Shown: piece by piece, positions 26,486 to 38,291 of the stretch
Numbering within the stretch: the stretch's first letter is position 1
How the letters are laid out: each line of letters starts with the position of its first letter
Notes under the pieces: generated by a model
Told to the model about the DNA's origin: nothing
Databases searched by the model: none
Seen by the model: the letters and a program-made list of their open reading frames with translations, nothing else
Made by a program: the position numbers and the translations under genes
DNA from: Nocardioides cavernae
Lineage (GTDB): Bacteria; Actinomycetota; Actinomycetes; Propionibacteriales; Nocardioidaceae
NCBI RefSeq assembly: GCF_013410035.1
Contig: NZ_JACCBW010000001.1
Coordinates: 124,001-188,000 of the forward strand
DNA: 64,000 bases
Direction: 5' to 3'

Positions 26486-27784
26486 TCAGGTGAACAGCGC
26501 CTGGCCGACGTGCTCGCCCGGCCCGACGCCGGGAGGGACGGCGAAGAGCGCCGAGCCGGTGAACTTGAGGTACTCCACAAGGGCGTCGCTCTTCGACATC
26601 GCCAGCTGCACCGGCACGAAGTGCGTCGCGGGGTCGCGGACGTACGCGATGAAGAACAGGCCGGCGTCGAGGCCGCCCAGCGCGTCGGACCCGTCGACGA
26701 AGTTGTAGCCGCGGCGCAGCATCCGGACGCCGCCGTGCTGGCCGGGGTGCACGACGCGGACGTGCGCGTCCACCGGGATCACCGGCTGGTCGTTGCTGCC
26801 GGGCATGTCGAAGTCGGGCGCCGTGTGCTCCTCGCCGCCCGACAGCGGCGCGCCCGCGCCCTTCGTGCGTCCGACGAACATCTCCTGGTCGCCCAGCGGC
26901 TGGCGGTCCCAGACCTCGATGGTCATGTTGATCCGCCGGGCGACGAGGTAGGAGCCGCCCGCGAGCCAGTCGGCCCGCGGGTCGTCGCCGCTGCCGACCC
27001 ACACGTGCTCGTCGAGGGCGGCGGACTCCTCCGCCTTGACGTTGGCCGTGCCGTCCTTGAAGCCGAACAGGTTGCGCGGGGTGGACTGGGACGTCGAGGT
27101 GGTCGAGGTGCGCCCGAAGCCGAGCTGGGACCACCGCACCGCCACCGTCCCGAAGCCGATGCGCGCGAGGTTGCGGATGGCGTGGACGGCGACCTGCGGG
27201 TCGTCGGCGCACGCCTGCACGCACAGGTCGCCACCGGACCGCGCCGGGTCAAGGACGTCGCCCGGGAAGTGCGGCAGGTCGCGCAGCGCCTCCGGCTGGC
27301 GGTCCGCGATGGCGAACCGGTCCCGGCCGTCGGCGTCGCGGAACAGCGACGGGCCGAAGCCGAACGTGACGGTCAGCCCGCTGGCGGGCAGGTCGAGCGC
27401 CTCCCCCGTGTCGTCGGGCGGCAGGCGTACGTCGCCACCGACCGCGCCGTCGCCGGCCGGCTCCCCCGCGGTCATCTGCTCCGAGGCGAGCGTCCAGCGC
27501 TGCAGCAGGGAGACCAGCTCCTCGCGGTCGTCGGTCAGGACGTCGAACGCGGCGAAGTGGAGCCGGTCCTGGGCCGGCGTGACGATGCCGGCCTGGTGCG
27601 CACCGCGGAAGGCGTACGCCGCCTGCCGCACGTCGCCCGCGGTCGCGGCGCCGTCCGGCCCGGCGTGCGCGGTCCCCCGGCCGACGGCGAAGGCGCCGGC
27701 CACGCCGGCGGCCGCGACCCCCCCGCCCAGCAGGCCGCGCCTGCTGAACCGGGAGGTCGGCGCCGGGGCGGGCTGCTCGCTCAG
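26486..27784 (-). CDS. efeB: Dye-decolorizing peroxidase EfeB, Tat-exported, probable CTG start
   Basis: The mature protein is a Dyp peroxidase of the EfeB group: the haem-pocket GXXDG motif is in FGFKDGTANV, and GYNFVDGSDALGGLDAGLFF is a C-terminal family motif (seen as YNFVDGSDALGG). The N-terminus has a Tat signal, SRRGLLGGGVAAAG, so the haem protein is exported folded. No ATG, GTG or TTG precedes the Tat motif in frame before the efeO stop. The first usable codon is CTG 27784, overlapping the efeO TGA as CTGA, giving 432 aa. EfeB oxidises Fe(II) or releases iron in the efeUOB system. Confidence 0.85.
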   Translation of the reverse strand: MSEQPAPAPTSRFSRRGLLGGGVAAAGVAGAFAVGRGTAHAGPDGAATAGDVRQAAYAFRGAHQAGIVTPAQDRLHFAAFDVLTDDREELVSLLQRWTLASEQMTAGEPAGDGAVGGDVRLPPDDTGEALDLPASGLTVTFGFGPSLFRDADGRDRFAIADRQPEALRDLPHFPGDVLDPARSGGDLCVQACADDPQVAVHAIRNLARIGFGTVAVRWSQLGFGRTSTTSTSQSTPRNLFGFKDGTANVKAEESAALDEHVWVGSGDDPRADWLAGGSYLVARRINMTIEVWDRQPLGDQEMFVGRTKGAGAPLSGGEEHTAPDFDMPGSNDQPVIPVDAHVRVVHPGQHGGVRMLRRGYNFVDGSDALGGLDAGLFFIAYVRDPATHFVPVQLAMSKSDALVEYLKFTGSALFAVPPGVGPGEHVGQALFT

Positions 27785-28953
27785 GACAGCACCGCCGCGG
27801 TCAGCCGCGACAGCGGCTCGGAGAGGGCGTTCACGGCGTTGGAGAGCTCCTTGACCTGCGCGGGCGTCAGCTGGTCGTAGGTGACGAAGCCGTCGCCCTC
27901 GCGCTGCGCGTCGAGCAGGTCCTGCAGCTCCTCGAACCGGGAGGTCAGCTGGTCGGCGAGGTCGGCGTCCTTCTCCTCCACGATCGGCTGCACGCCCTCC
28001 CAGGCGACCTTCGCCCCGTCGACGTTGGCCTGGAAGTCCCACAGGTCGGTGCGCGACCAGTACTCCTCCTCGCCGGTGACCTTGCCCGTCGCGACCTCCT
28101 CGAGGAGCCCGCGCGAGCCGTTGGCGATGGCGTCGACGGTGTAGGTGAGGTCCTGCACGCGGGAGTCGAGCTCCTCGGTGTTGGCGAGCAGGTCGTCGGC
28201 GTAGGTCGCGCGCTCGTCGTCGCCGAGCGGCGTGTAGTCCTGGGCGCGCTGCGGCCAGAGGTCCTTCTCGATGCGGTGCCAGCCGGTCCACTCCTGGCCG
28301 GGCTCGAGGTCGGCCTCCCGCGCGTCCATCATCGGGTCGAGGTCTCCGAACGACTCCGCGACGGTCTCGATGCGCTCCCAGTGGGTGCGGGCGACCGGGT
28401 AGAGCGCGCGAGCCGCGTCGTCCTCGCCGGCCTTGTAGCGCTCGACGAAGTCCCGGGTCTTCTCCAGCAGCTGGGCCGACTGGTCCTCGACGTAGGCCGC
28501 GTAGTTGGCCTCCGCCTGGTCGACCAGCTCCTGCTCGTCGGCGGAGACGTCGCCGCCCTCGTCGGACTCCGTCACGGTGAAGTCGCCCCGGATGCCCTCA
28601 CCGGTCATGCCGGGCTTGCAGGCCGTGACGTACGTGCCCGCGGGGGCGTTGACGGTGAGGGCACGGGAGATGCTGGGTCCGATGTTCTCGACCTCGGCCA
28701 CGATCCGCAGGCCGTCCTCACCGAGCAGGTAGAACTCGGTGACCTGGTCGCCGGAGTTGGTCACGTCGAAGGTCAGCGTGCCGGCGGGGGCCTCGGTCGC
28801 CGACAGCGTGCAGGCGTCGGCGGACGAGTCGACGGTCAGGGCGCGCGGGTCGGCCGCGTCGCCGGAGCCGCCGGACGGGGCGGTGTCGGCGTTCTGCGTG
28901 CAGGCCGCGAGCAGCGGCAGGGCGACCGCGACGGCCACGAGGGTCTTGCGCAT
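27781..28953 (-). CDS. efeO: Iron uptake lipoprotein EfeO (cupredoxin plus M75 domains)
   Basis: A 390-aa lipoprotein with lipobox LLAAC. Residues about 40-130 form a cupredoxin-like domain (GTLTFDVTNSGDQVTEF, CKPGMTGEG). Residues about 150-390 form the imelysin/M75 domain with HWERIE and the metal-binding GWHRIEKDLW. EfeO binds iron outside the membrane and passes it to EfeU. The cupredoxin domain is the full-length type, expected to bind Cu or Fe. It follows efeU by 20 bp and overlaps efeB. Confidence 0.93.
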   Translation of the reverse strand: MRKTLVAVAVALPLLAACTQNADTAPSGGSGDAADPRALTVDSSADACTLSATEAPAGTLTFDVTNSGDQVTEFYLLGEDGLRIVAEVENIGPSISRALTVNAPAGTYVTACKPGMTGEGIRGDFTVTESDEGGDVSADEQELVDQAEANYAAYVEDQSAQLLEKTRDFVERYKAGEDDAARALYPVARTHWERIETVAESFGDLDPMMDAREADLEPGQEWTGWHRIEKDLWPQRAQDYTPLGDDERATYADDLLANTEELDSRVQDLTYTVDAIANGSRGLLEEVATGKVTGEEEYWSRTDLWDFQANVDGAKVAWEGVQPIVEEKDADLADQLTSRFEELQDLLDAQREGDGFVTYDQLTPAQVKELSNAVNALSEPLSRLTAAVLS

Positions 28954-28973
28954 GGGGCGTGTGTGCTTCCTTC

Positions 28974-29837
28974 TCAGGCGGCCGCACGCGACGGTGCGGC
29001 CGGGGTGGTGGTGCGTCGGCGGGCGCCGCGCAGGAAGAGGGCCATGACCGGCACCACGTAGAGCAGCCAGGCGGCGGCCTCCAGCGTGGTGGTGGCGGGC
29101 GAGAAGTTGAAGACGCCCTTGAGCAGGGCGCCGTACCAGGTGTTCATGTCGACGGTCGCGGAGACGTCGAAGGCGAGGTCGTCGAGGCCCGGCAGGAAGC
29201 GGGCCTCCTGCAGGTCGTGCACGCCGTAGGCGAGGACGCCCGCGGCCACGACGATGAGGAACGCACCGGTCCACGTGAAGAAGCGCGAGAGGTTGATCGA
29301 GATCGCCCCGCGGTAGATCAGGTAGCCGAGCGCGACGGCGGTGAGGATGCCGAGCCCCGCACCGAGCAGCGGCTCCCACGTCGGGACCGCGCTGCCCGCG
29401 GCCTCGCGCGTGCCGGCCTGGGTGGCGGCCCAGAGGAACAGCGCGGTCTCGAGGCCCTCGCGGCCGACGGCGAGGACGGCGACGACCACCAGCGACCACC
29501 GGCTGCCCTCGGCCGCCTCGTCGATCCGGCCGCGCAGCTCCCCGCTGAGACCGCGCGCCGCGCGCGCCATCCAGAAGATCATCCACGTGACGAAGCCGAC
29601 CGCGACGATCGACAGGCTGCCGCCGATCAGCTCCTGGGCCTCGAAGGTCAGGCCGCGGGGGCCGAAGGTCAGCAGGGCGCCGAACGCCAGGCTGACCGCG
29701 ACCGCGAGCGCGACGCCCGCCCAGATCCGCGGGAGCAGGTGGCGTCGCTCCGTCTTGACGAGGTAGGCGACCAGGATGCTCACGACGAGCGCGGCCTCGA
29801 GGCCCTCGCGCAGACCGATCAGGTAGTTCCCCAGCAC
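28974..29837 (-). CDS. efeU: Iron permease EfeU (FTR1 family)
   Basis: A 287-aa membrane protein with seven helices and both REGLE motifs (GLREGLEAALVV and VGREGLETALFL), which form the ferric/ferrous iron pathway. Start is GTG 29837 with no clear Shine-Dalgarno sequence. TAGTCT lies 8 nt upstream, which would suit a -10 box for a leaderless transcript. An IdeR-like box overlaps this promoter region. First gene of efeUOB. Confidence 0.93.
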   Translation of the reverse strand: MLGNYLIGLREGLEAALVVSILVAYLVKTERRHLLPRIWAGVALAVAVSLAFGALLTFGPRGLTFEAQELIGGSLSIVAVGFVTWMIFWMARAARGLSGELRGRIDEAAEGSRWSLVVVAVLAVGREGLETALFLWAATQAGTREAAGSAVPTWEPLLGAGLGILTAVALGYLIYRGAISINLSRFFTWTGAFLIVVAAGVLAYGVHDLQEARFLPGLDDLAFDVSATVDMNTWYGALLKGVFNFSPATTTLEAAAWLLYVVPVMALFLRGARRRTTTPAAPSRAAA

Positions 29838-29855
29838 AGCCGAGCAGACTACACC

Positions 29856-29874
29856 TAAGGTCAGGCTTACCTAA
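29856..29874 (-). promoter_or_regulatory. IdeR/DtxR-type iron box upstream of efeUOB
   Basis: Read toward efeU the site is TTAGGTAAGCCTGACCTTA. It matches the 19-bp DtxR/IdeR consensus TTAGGTTAGSCTAACCTAA at 16 positions and is an imperfect palindrome. It lies 19 bp from the efeU start and covers the expected core promoter, so iron-loaded repressor should block efeUOB. The match to consensus is seen; repression is inferred from the IdeR/DtxR family. Confidence 0.8.
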
Positions 29875-29894
29875 TACTTTGGGTCGACAGGTGG

Positions 29895-30698
29895 TCAGGA
29901 CCTCAGCAGCACCTCGCCGTGCAGCACCGAGAACCAGCCGTCGGGGTGCTCTGCCCACGCGCGCCAGGCGGTGGCCACGTCGGCGAGCTCCTCGGGGGTG
30001 GCGCGCTGCTCCTCGACGAGCTGGCGCGCCAGGGCGGTGTCGGTGAGCCGGTCGGCCCAGAGGCTGCCCCACCAGGCCCGGTCCTCCGGGGTGGCGAAGC
30101 ACCACGTCGCCGAGCCGGCCGTCACGTCGTGGGCACCGGCGGCGTGCGCCCAGGCGAGCAGCAGCCGGCCGGCGTGGGGCTCTCCCCCGTTGGCGCGGGC
30201 GGCGGCGTCGTAGAGCTCGAGCCAGCGGTCGAGCCCCGCGCTGGCGGGGTGCCACGAGAAGTGGCCGTAGTCGCTGTCGCGCGCCGCGACGAGTCCGCCC
30301 GGGCGCGTCACCCGCAGCATCTCGCGCAGCGCTCCCACCGGGTCGGCGACGTGCTGGAGCACCTGGTGGGCGTGGACGACGTCGAACGGGCCCCCCAGCC
30401 CCTCGAGGTCGAGCGCGTGGACGTCCCCCACCAGCACCGTCGCGTTGACGATCCCCTGCCGCTCCAGCTCGGCGCGGGTCAGCGCGGCGGCCTCCTCGGT
30501 GATCTCGAGCGCGACGACCTCGCCGACGAGGCGGGCCAGGTCGGCGGTGATCGTGCCGGGACCCGAGCCGACGTCGAGCAGGCGCTGCCCGGCGTCGAGG
30601 TGGGGCAGGAGGTACGCCGCGGAGTTGGCGGCCGTACGCCACCGGTGCGAACGCAGCACGGCCTCGGCGTGCCCGTGGGTGTAGGTGTTCAGGGGCAT
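29895..30698 (-). CDS. UbiE-like SAM-dependent methyltransferase
   Basis: A 267-aa class I methyltransferase. Motif I LLDVGSGPGTITADLA, acidic motif VVALEITEE, motif II DVVHAHQVLQHV and motif III MLRVTRPGG are all present. Such proteins methylate small molecules; no substrate is indicated. The 3' end is close to the efeU promoter region and it is transcribed in the same direction. Starts at ATG 30698, 39 bp after ilvC ends (same strand), so it could be read through from ilvBNC. Confidence 0.85.
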   Translation of the reverse strand: MPLNTYTHGHAEAVLRSHRWRTAANSAAYLLPHLDAGQRLLDVGSGPGTITADLARLVGEVVALEITEEAAALTRAELERQGIVNATVLVGDVHALDLEGLGGPFDVVHAHQVLQHVADPVGALREMLRVTRPGGLVAARDSDYGHFSWHPASAGLDRWLELYDAAARANGGEPHAGRLLLAWAHAAGAHDVTAGSATWCFATPEDRAWWGSLWADRLTDTALARQLVEEQRATPEELADVATAWRAWAEHPDGWFSVLHGEVLLRS

Positions 30699-30737
30699 GC
30701 CGAGGCCGTCACTGCCTGGCGCGAGGTCGGTCCGCCG

Positions 30738-34173
<3,436 letters not shown>

Positions 34174-34213
34174 GATCTGCCCGTCTTCTTCCGGTCTCGT
34201 CGTGCCATGCCCA

Positions 34214-34248
34214 ACAAAAAACCCCTCGGCCCGGTGGGCGACGAGGGG
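34214..34248 (-). terminator. ilvB attenuator (intrinsic terminator in the leader)
   Basis: On the minus strand CCCCTCG (34242-34248 read in reverse) pairs with CGAGGGG (34222-34228), with an inner GCCC/GGGC stem and GGT loop, then TTTTTT. It lies 29 bp after the leader-peptide stop and 40 bp before ilvB. This is the classical arrangement for ribosome-mediated attenuation by Ile/Leu/Val supply. Hairpin and U-tract are seen; the alternative antiterminator was not worked out. Confidence 0.88.
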
Positions 34249-34276
34249 TGACGCGCGTGCGTTCGGCCGGGTGGCC

Positions 34277-34318
34277 TCAGCTCACGCGTCGCGTGCGTAC
34301 AAGAATCTCGGTGCGCAT
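34277..34318 (-). CDS. ilvL: ilv operon leader peptide
   Basis: A 13-codon frame, [13 protein letters not shown], holds consecutive Ile-Leu-Val codons (ATT CTT GTA) followed by a later Val. It ends 29 bp before the intrinsic terminator. When any of the three charged tRNAs is scarce, ribosome stalling at these codons should prevent the terminator and allow ilvBNC to be read. A similar leader is known before ilvBNC of Corynebacterium glutamicum. No strong ribosome binding site is visible; it may be translated from a near-leaderless transcript. Confidence 0.8.
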   Translation of the reverse strand: MRTEILVRTRRVS

Positions 34319-34490
34319 GCGACAACCGTCGTCGCCGGGGCTGTCCGGCGTCAAGCAAGTGTGACAGTCGTCCCACGATGTGGAATGTCAGTCTCGGGAT
34401 GTGACATCGCGACCGTCCGGAGCCGCGGCCTCGACGAGGTGTGCGGATTCGGGCCGACCGACCCGGGCATCCGTGGAATCATCGCTCGCC

Positions 34491-36188
34491 ATGCCGACCC
34501 CTCCTGACGCCCTGCACCGCCCCATCATCGTGGCGGGCGTGCCCGGCGCCTCCCTCGAGTCGATGCGCGCCTCACTGCTGACCGCTCCCGGCGCGTGGGA
34601 CGCCACCGACGTGCACCCGCGGGACCACGACGCCCTCCTCGCGCGCCAGGCGGAGCTGCTGGACGACCCGACCTCGGCCCTGCGCCGCGGCGACGCCGGC
34701 CCCCGGGCCGTCATCGCGGACGGGGCGGCGGTCGACCTCGCTGCGCTGCCGCCGGACGCCCTGCTCGTCCTGCTCCACGAGGAGCCCGAGCGGCTCGCGC
34801 GCGAGGCCGCCGACACCGACACCGACCCCGCCGCCGTCCTGGCCGCGTGGGAGCGGACGACCGCGACCGCCCTGGAGGTGATCGCGCAGCTGCCCGAGGG
34901 GCGCGCCCGCGTCGTGGACGCAAGTGACCTGATCGCCGAGCCGGAGGACGCCGCCCAGCGTCTCTTCGAGTTCCTGGGGCTCGGCTGGCACGTCGCCTCC
35001 TCGGCCCCCTGGCGTGAGCTCGCAGCCGCTCGCTCGGCAACCGCCCCGGACGCCGCCCCGGGCGCCGCCGCGGGCGAGCCGGACGAGCGCGTGGCGGCCC
35101 TCGACGGGCTGGCGGCGCAGGCGCGGGCCCTGTCCCAGCCGACCGCGCCCAGCCTCGCGCCGACCAGCCAGCCGGGCAGCCTCACCGCGCACGACGACGG
35201 CCTCGGCGAGCTCCTGCAGTCGATGGGCAGCTCGCTGATGGTGTCGACCTACCAGTCCGACCGGGTGCTGCTGCTGCGGCACGACCAGGGCCGGCTGGGC
35301 GTGCACCTGCGCGCGTTCGACCGTCCGATGGGGATCGCCCTGCACCCGTCGGGCTTCGCGCTGGGCGTGCGCTCGGAGGTGCTCGACTACCGCAACTTCG
35401 CCGCCCTCGCGCCGACCCTGGAGCCGGCCGGCTCGCATGATGCCTGCTTCCTGCCGCGCAACTCCCACGTCACCGGCGACATCGCCGTCCACGACCTCGC
35501 CTTCGGCTCCGACGGGCTGTGGGTCGTCGCCACCCAGTTCAGCTGCCTGGCCACCCTCGACACGGACCACAGCTTCGTCCCGCAGTGGCGCCCGCCGTTC
35601 ATCAGCGCACTCGCACCGGAGGATCGCTGCCACCTCAACGGCGTGGCCCTCGTCGACGGCGTCCCCCGTTACGTCACCGCCCTCGGCGTGAGTGACGAGG
35701 CCGGCGGCTGGCGCGCCGACAAGGCGTCGGGCGGCGTGGTCATGGAGGTGCCCTCGGGCCAGGTCGTCGTGGAGGGGTTGTCGATGCCGCACTCCCCGCG
35801 CTGGCACGACGGTCGCCTGTGGGTGCTGGAGTCGGGTCGCGGGCGGCTGCTCACGTGCGATCCCGCGACCGGCGAGACGACCACCGTGGCGGAGGTCCCC
35901 GGGTTCACCCGCGGCCTGTCCTTCCACGGCGGCATCGCCTTCGTGGCCACCTCGCAGGTGCGCGAGACCGCGACATTCGGCGGACTCCCGATCAGCAGGC
36001 TCCCCCGGCGCGAGTGCGGCGTGTGGGCCATCGACACGACCACGGGACGGGTGCTGGCATCGGTCCGCTTCGAGGACCGGATCCAGGAGATCTTCGACGT
36101 CGCCGTCCTCCCCGGCGTCCGCTTCCCCGACGTGGCCGAGCCCGGCAGCGAGCTCGTGCGCACCTCGTGGTTCGTGCCCGGTCCGTAG
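34491..36188 (+). CDS. TIGR03032/DUF4915-like protein with sulfotransferase-like N-terminus
   Basis: A 565-aa protein. Residues 1 to about 180 resemble a sulfotransferase fold (RPIIVAGVPGASLESMR at the phosphosulfate-loop position and RLFEFLGLGW at the end), though the usual loop is degenerate. Residues about 230-560 are the TIGR03032 beta-propeller-like domain (LMVSTYQSDRVLLLR, DRPMGIALHP, CHLNGVAL, SMPHSPRWHDGRLWVLESG). I know no proven activity for that domain. Start ATG 34491. It is divergent from ilvB and followed by the secreted repeat protein after 119 bp. Confidence 0.7.
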   Translation: MPTPPDALHRPIIVAGVPGASLESMRASLLTAPGAWDATDVHPRDHDALLARQAELLDDPTSALRRGDAGPRAVIADGAAVDLAALPPDALLVLLHEEPERLAREAADTDTDPAAVLAAWERTTATALEVIAQLPEGRARVVDASDLIAEPEDAAQRLFEFLGLGWHVASSAPWRELAAARSATAPDAAPGAAAGEPDERVAALDGLAAQARALSQPTAPSLAPTSQPGSLTAHDDGLGELLQSMGSSLMVSTYQSDRVLLLRHDQGRLGVHLRAFDRPMGIALHPSGFALGVRSEVLDYRNFAALAPTLEPAGSHDACFLPRNSHVTGDIAVHDLAFGSDGLWVVATQFSCLATLDTDHSFVPQWRPPFISALAPEDRCHLNGVALVDGVPRYVTALGVSDEAGGWRADKASGGVVMEVPSGQVVVEGLSMPHSPRWHDGRLWVLESGRGRLLTCDPATGETTTVAEVPGFTRGLSFHGGIAFVATSQVRETATFGGLPISRLPRRECGVWAIDTTTGRVLASVRFEDRIQEIFDVAVLPGVRFPDVAEPGSELVRTSWFVPGP

Positions 36189-36307
36189 GCGCCGCCCTCC
36201 CACCTAGGGGTGGCACTCGGTAAAGAAAATGCCAACTGCCTGAGGTCGTCCGCGCATGCGCCTAGGTTCCGAGACGTCACCATCAACCCGAAGCAAGGAG
36301 AACGAAC

Positions 36308-38215
36308 GTGGGGGCTCGTCAGCGTCAGAAGCTGCTCAAGCGCAGGAAGGCCGTGGCTCGCGCCGCGCGCAGCAACACCACCGGTACCCGCACCGTCGCG
36401 GTCACCGGCAGCGTCATCACCGCCGCAGCCGCTGCGCTCGGCGCAGCAGCACCGGCGCACGCCGCGCCCGTCACCGTCACGCCGAGCCTGGTCGCCGACC
36501 TGGTCGCGGGGGACAACGACGCCGACATCAGCAACGTCACCGAGATGGGCGGCGTGCTGTTCTTCACCGCCGACAAGCCCGGTGGCGGCCAGGAGCTGTG
36601 GCGGAGCAACGGCACCGCCGCCGGCACGCAGATGATCACGAACTTCAGCGGGTACGGGGCCAGCCCGGGCAACCTCACCGCCGTGGGCGGCACGCTCTTC
36701 TTCACGGCCTACAGCGGCGGCAACGGCCGCGAGCTCTGGAAGACCGACGGCACCACGGCCGGCACGTCGCTGGTCAAGGACATCCGTCCCGGCTACAGCA
36801 GCAGCGTGTCCTACAACGCGCGCCTCACCGCCGTCGGCAACACGCTCTTCTTCGCCGCCGACGACGGGACCACCGGCACCGAGCTCTGGAAGACCGACGG
36901 CACCTCGGCCGGCACCACCCTCGTCAAGGACATCAACCCCGGCGGCGGTTCGCTCAACAACGGCGGCACCTCAGTCGCCATCGGCGGATCCCTCTTCTTC
37001 GCCGCCAACGACGGGACCAACGGCACCGAGCTCTGGAAGAGCGACGGCACCTCGGCCGGCACCACCCTCGTCAAGGACGTCATGCCGGGCTCGGGCAGCG
37101 GTCTGAGCACCTACTCCTCGGGCAACACGATGATCGCCGCCGGCGGCGCGGTCTACTTCGCCGGCAACGACGGCGCCACCGGGCGCGAGCTGTGGCGCTC
37201 GGACGGCACGACGGCCGGCACCGCCCTGGTGAAGGACGTGTGGCCCGGCGCCAGCAGCGGCTTCACCGGCTCCTACTACGGGCAGACCCAGCTCGTGGAG
37301 GCCGGCGGCTCGGTCTACTTCAGCGGTCGTACGCCGGAGTTCGGCACGGAGCTGTGGAAGACCAACGGCACCACCGCGGGCACCGTCCAGGTGGCCGACA
37401 TCAACCCCGGCGAGCGCAGCAGCAACCCGTCCGAGATCACCGCCCTGGGCAGCTCCGTCGTCTTCGCAGCCGCCGACCGCGTGCACGGTCGCGAGCTGTG
37501 GAAGACCGAGGGCACCGGCGCCTCCCTGATCGCCGACACCGCCCCGGGCACGTTCTCGTCGCAGCCCTACAACCTCACCGCCGTCGGCGGCACCCTGTTC
37601 TACGGCGCCACCAACGGCGTCCACGGGTGGGAGCTGTGGCGCACCGACGGCACGGCGGCCAACACCGCGATGGCCGGCGACATCAACCCGGGCGTGGGCG
37701 ACAGCTACCCCTCGCAGATGACCAACGTGGGTGGCACGCTCTTCTTCACCGCGGAGACCGACGCCCTCGGCACCGAGCTGTGGAAGGCCACCGTCGCCCC
37801 GGTCGCCACCCCGGCCCCGGCGCCGGCGCCCGCCGCCGACACCGCCGTCTCCGACGGGGTGGTGAAGGTCAAGAAGGCCCAGAAGCAGGGCAAGAAGGTC
37901 AAGGTCGTCGTCGCCGCCTCCGCCGGCGAGGCCGTCACCGCCACGGCGAAGGGCACCATCAAGCTCGCCGGGTCGAAGAAGGCGATCAAGCTCACCGCGA
38001 AGAAGGCCACCACCAGCGGCTCCGGCAAGATCGCCAAGCTCACGCTCAAGGCCAGCAAGAAGGACAACGCCGCGATCCTCGCTGCGGTCAACAAGTACCG
38101 CAACGCGTCGAAGAAGATGCAGAAGGACCGCCTGGTCAAGGCCAAGGTCACCGTGACGATGACCGACGCCGCGGGCAACAAGCTCGTCAAGAAGGTCACG
38201 GTCAAGCTCGTCTGA
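36308..38215 (+). CDS. Secreted ELWxxDGTxxGT-repeat protein
   Basis: A 635-aa protein from GTG 36308 with AAGGAG upstream. A basic N-terminus and long hydrophobic stretch end in AHAAP, a signal peptide. About nine copies of a roughly 48-residue repeat follow, each with a core such as GTELWKTDGTSAGT and VGGTLFFAADDG, the pattern of a beta-propeller. An Ala/Pro linker leads to a Lys-rich C-terminal domain (about residues 515-635; VKVKKAQKQGKKVKVVV). No anchor is seen. It may bind ligands at the surface or envelope; no enzyme motif. Confidence 0.75.
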   Translation: MGARQRQKLLKRRKAVARAARSNTTGTRTVAVTGSVITAAAAALGAAAPAHAAPVTVTPSLVADLVAGDNDADISNVTEMGGVLFFTADKPGGGQELWRSNGTAAGTQMITNFSGYGASPGNLTAVGGTLFFTAYSGGNGRELWKTDGTTAGTSLVKDIRPGYSSSVSYNARLTAVGNTLFFAADDGTTGTELWKTDGTSAGTTLVKDINPGGGSLNNGGTSVAIGGSLFFAANDGTNGTELWKSDGTSAGTTLVKDVMPGSGSGLSTYSSGNTMIAAGGAVYFAGNDGATGRELWRSDGTTAGTALVKDVWPGASSGFTGSYYGQTQLVEAGGSVYFSGRTPEFGTELWKTNGTTAGTVQVADINPGERSSNPSEITALGSSVVFAAADRVHGRELWKTEGTGASLIADTAPGTFSSQPYNLTAVGGTLFYGATNGVHGWELWRTDGTAANTAMAGDINPGVGDSYPSQMTNVGGTLFFTAETDALGTELWKATVAPVATPAPAPAPAADTAVSDGVVKVKKAQKQGKKVKVVVAASAGEAVTATAKGTIKLAGSKKAIKLTAKKATTSGSGKIAKLTLKASKKDNAAILAAVNKYRNASKKMQKDRLVKAKVTVTMTDAAGNKLVKKVTVKLV

Positions 38216-38234
38216 TCGTCCCTGCACCGCGCTG

Positions 38235-38265
38235 CGGCCGGGTGGAGCACTGCTCCGCCCGGCCG
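38235..38265. terminator. Hairpin between convergent genes
   Basis: CGGCCGGGTGGAGC pairs with GCTCCGCCCGGCCG (one G-U wobble) around a 3-nt loop. It lies between the repeat-protein stop (38215) and the convergent pterin dehydratase fusion (38292). Confidence 0.65.
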
Positions 38266-38291
38266 TCGTGCGTCTCCGGACCGGCTGCGCG

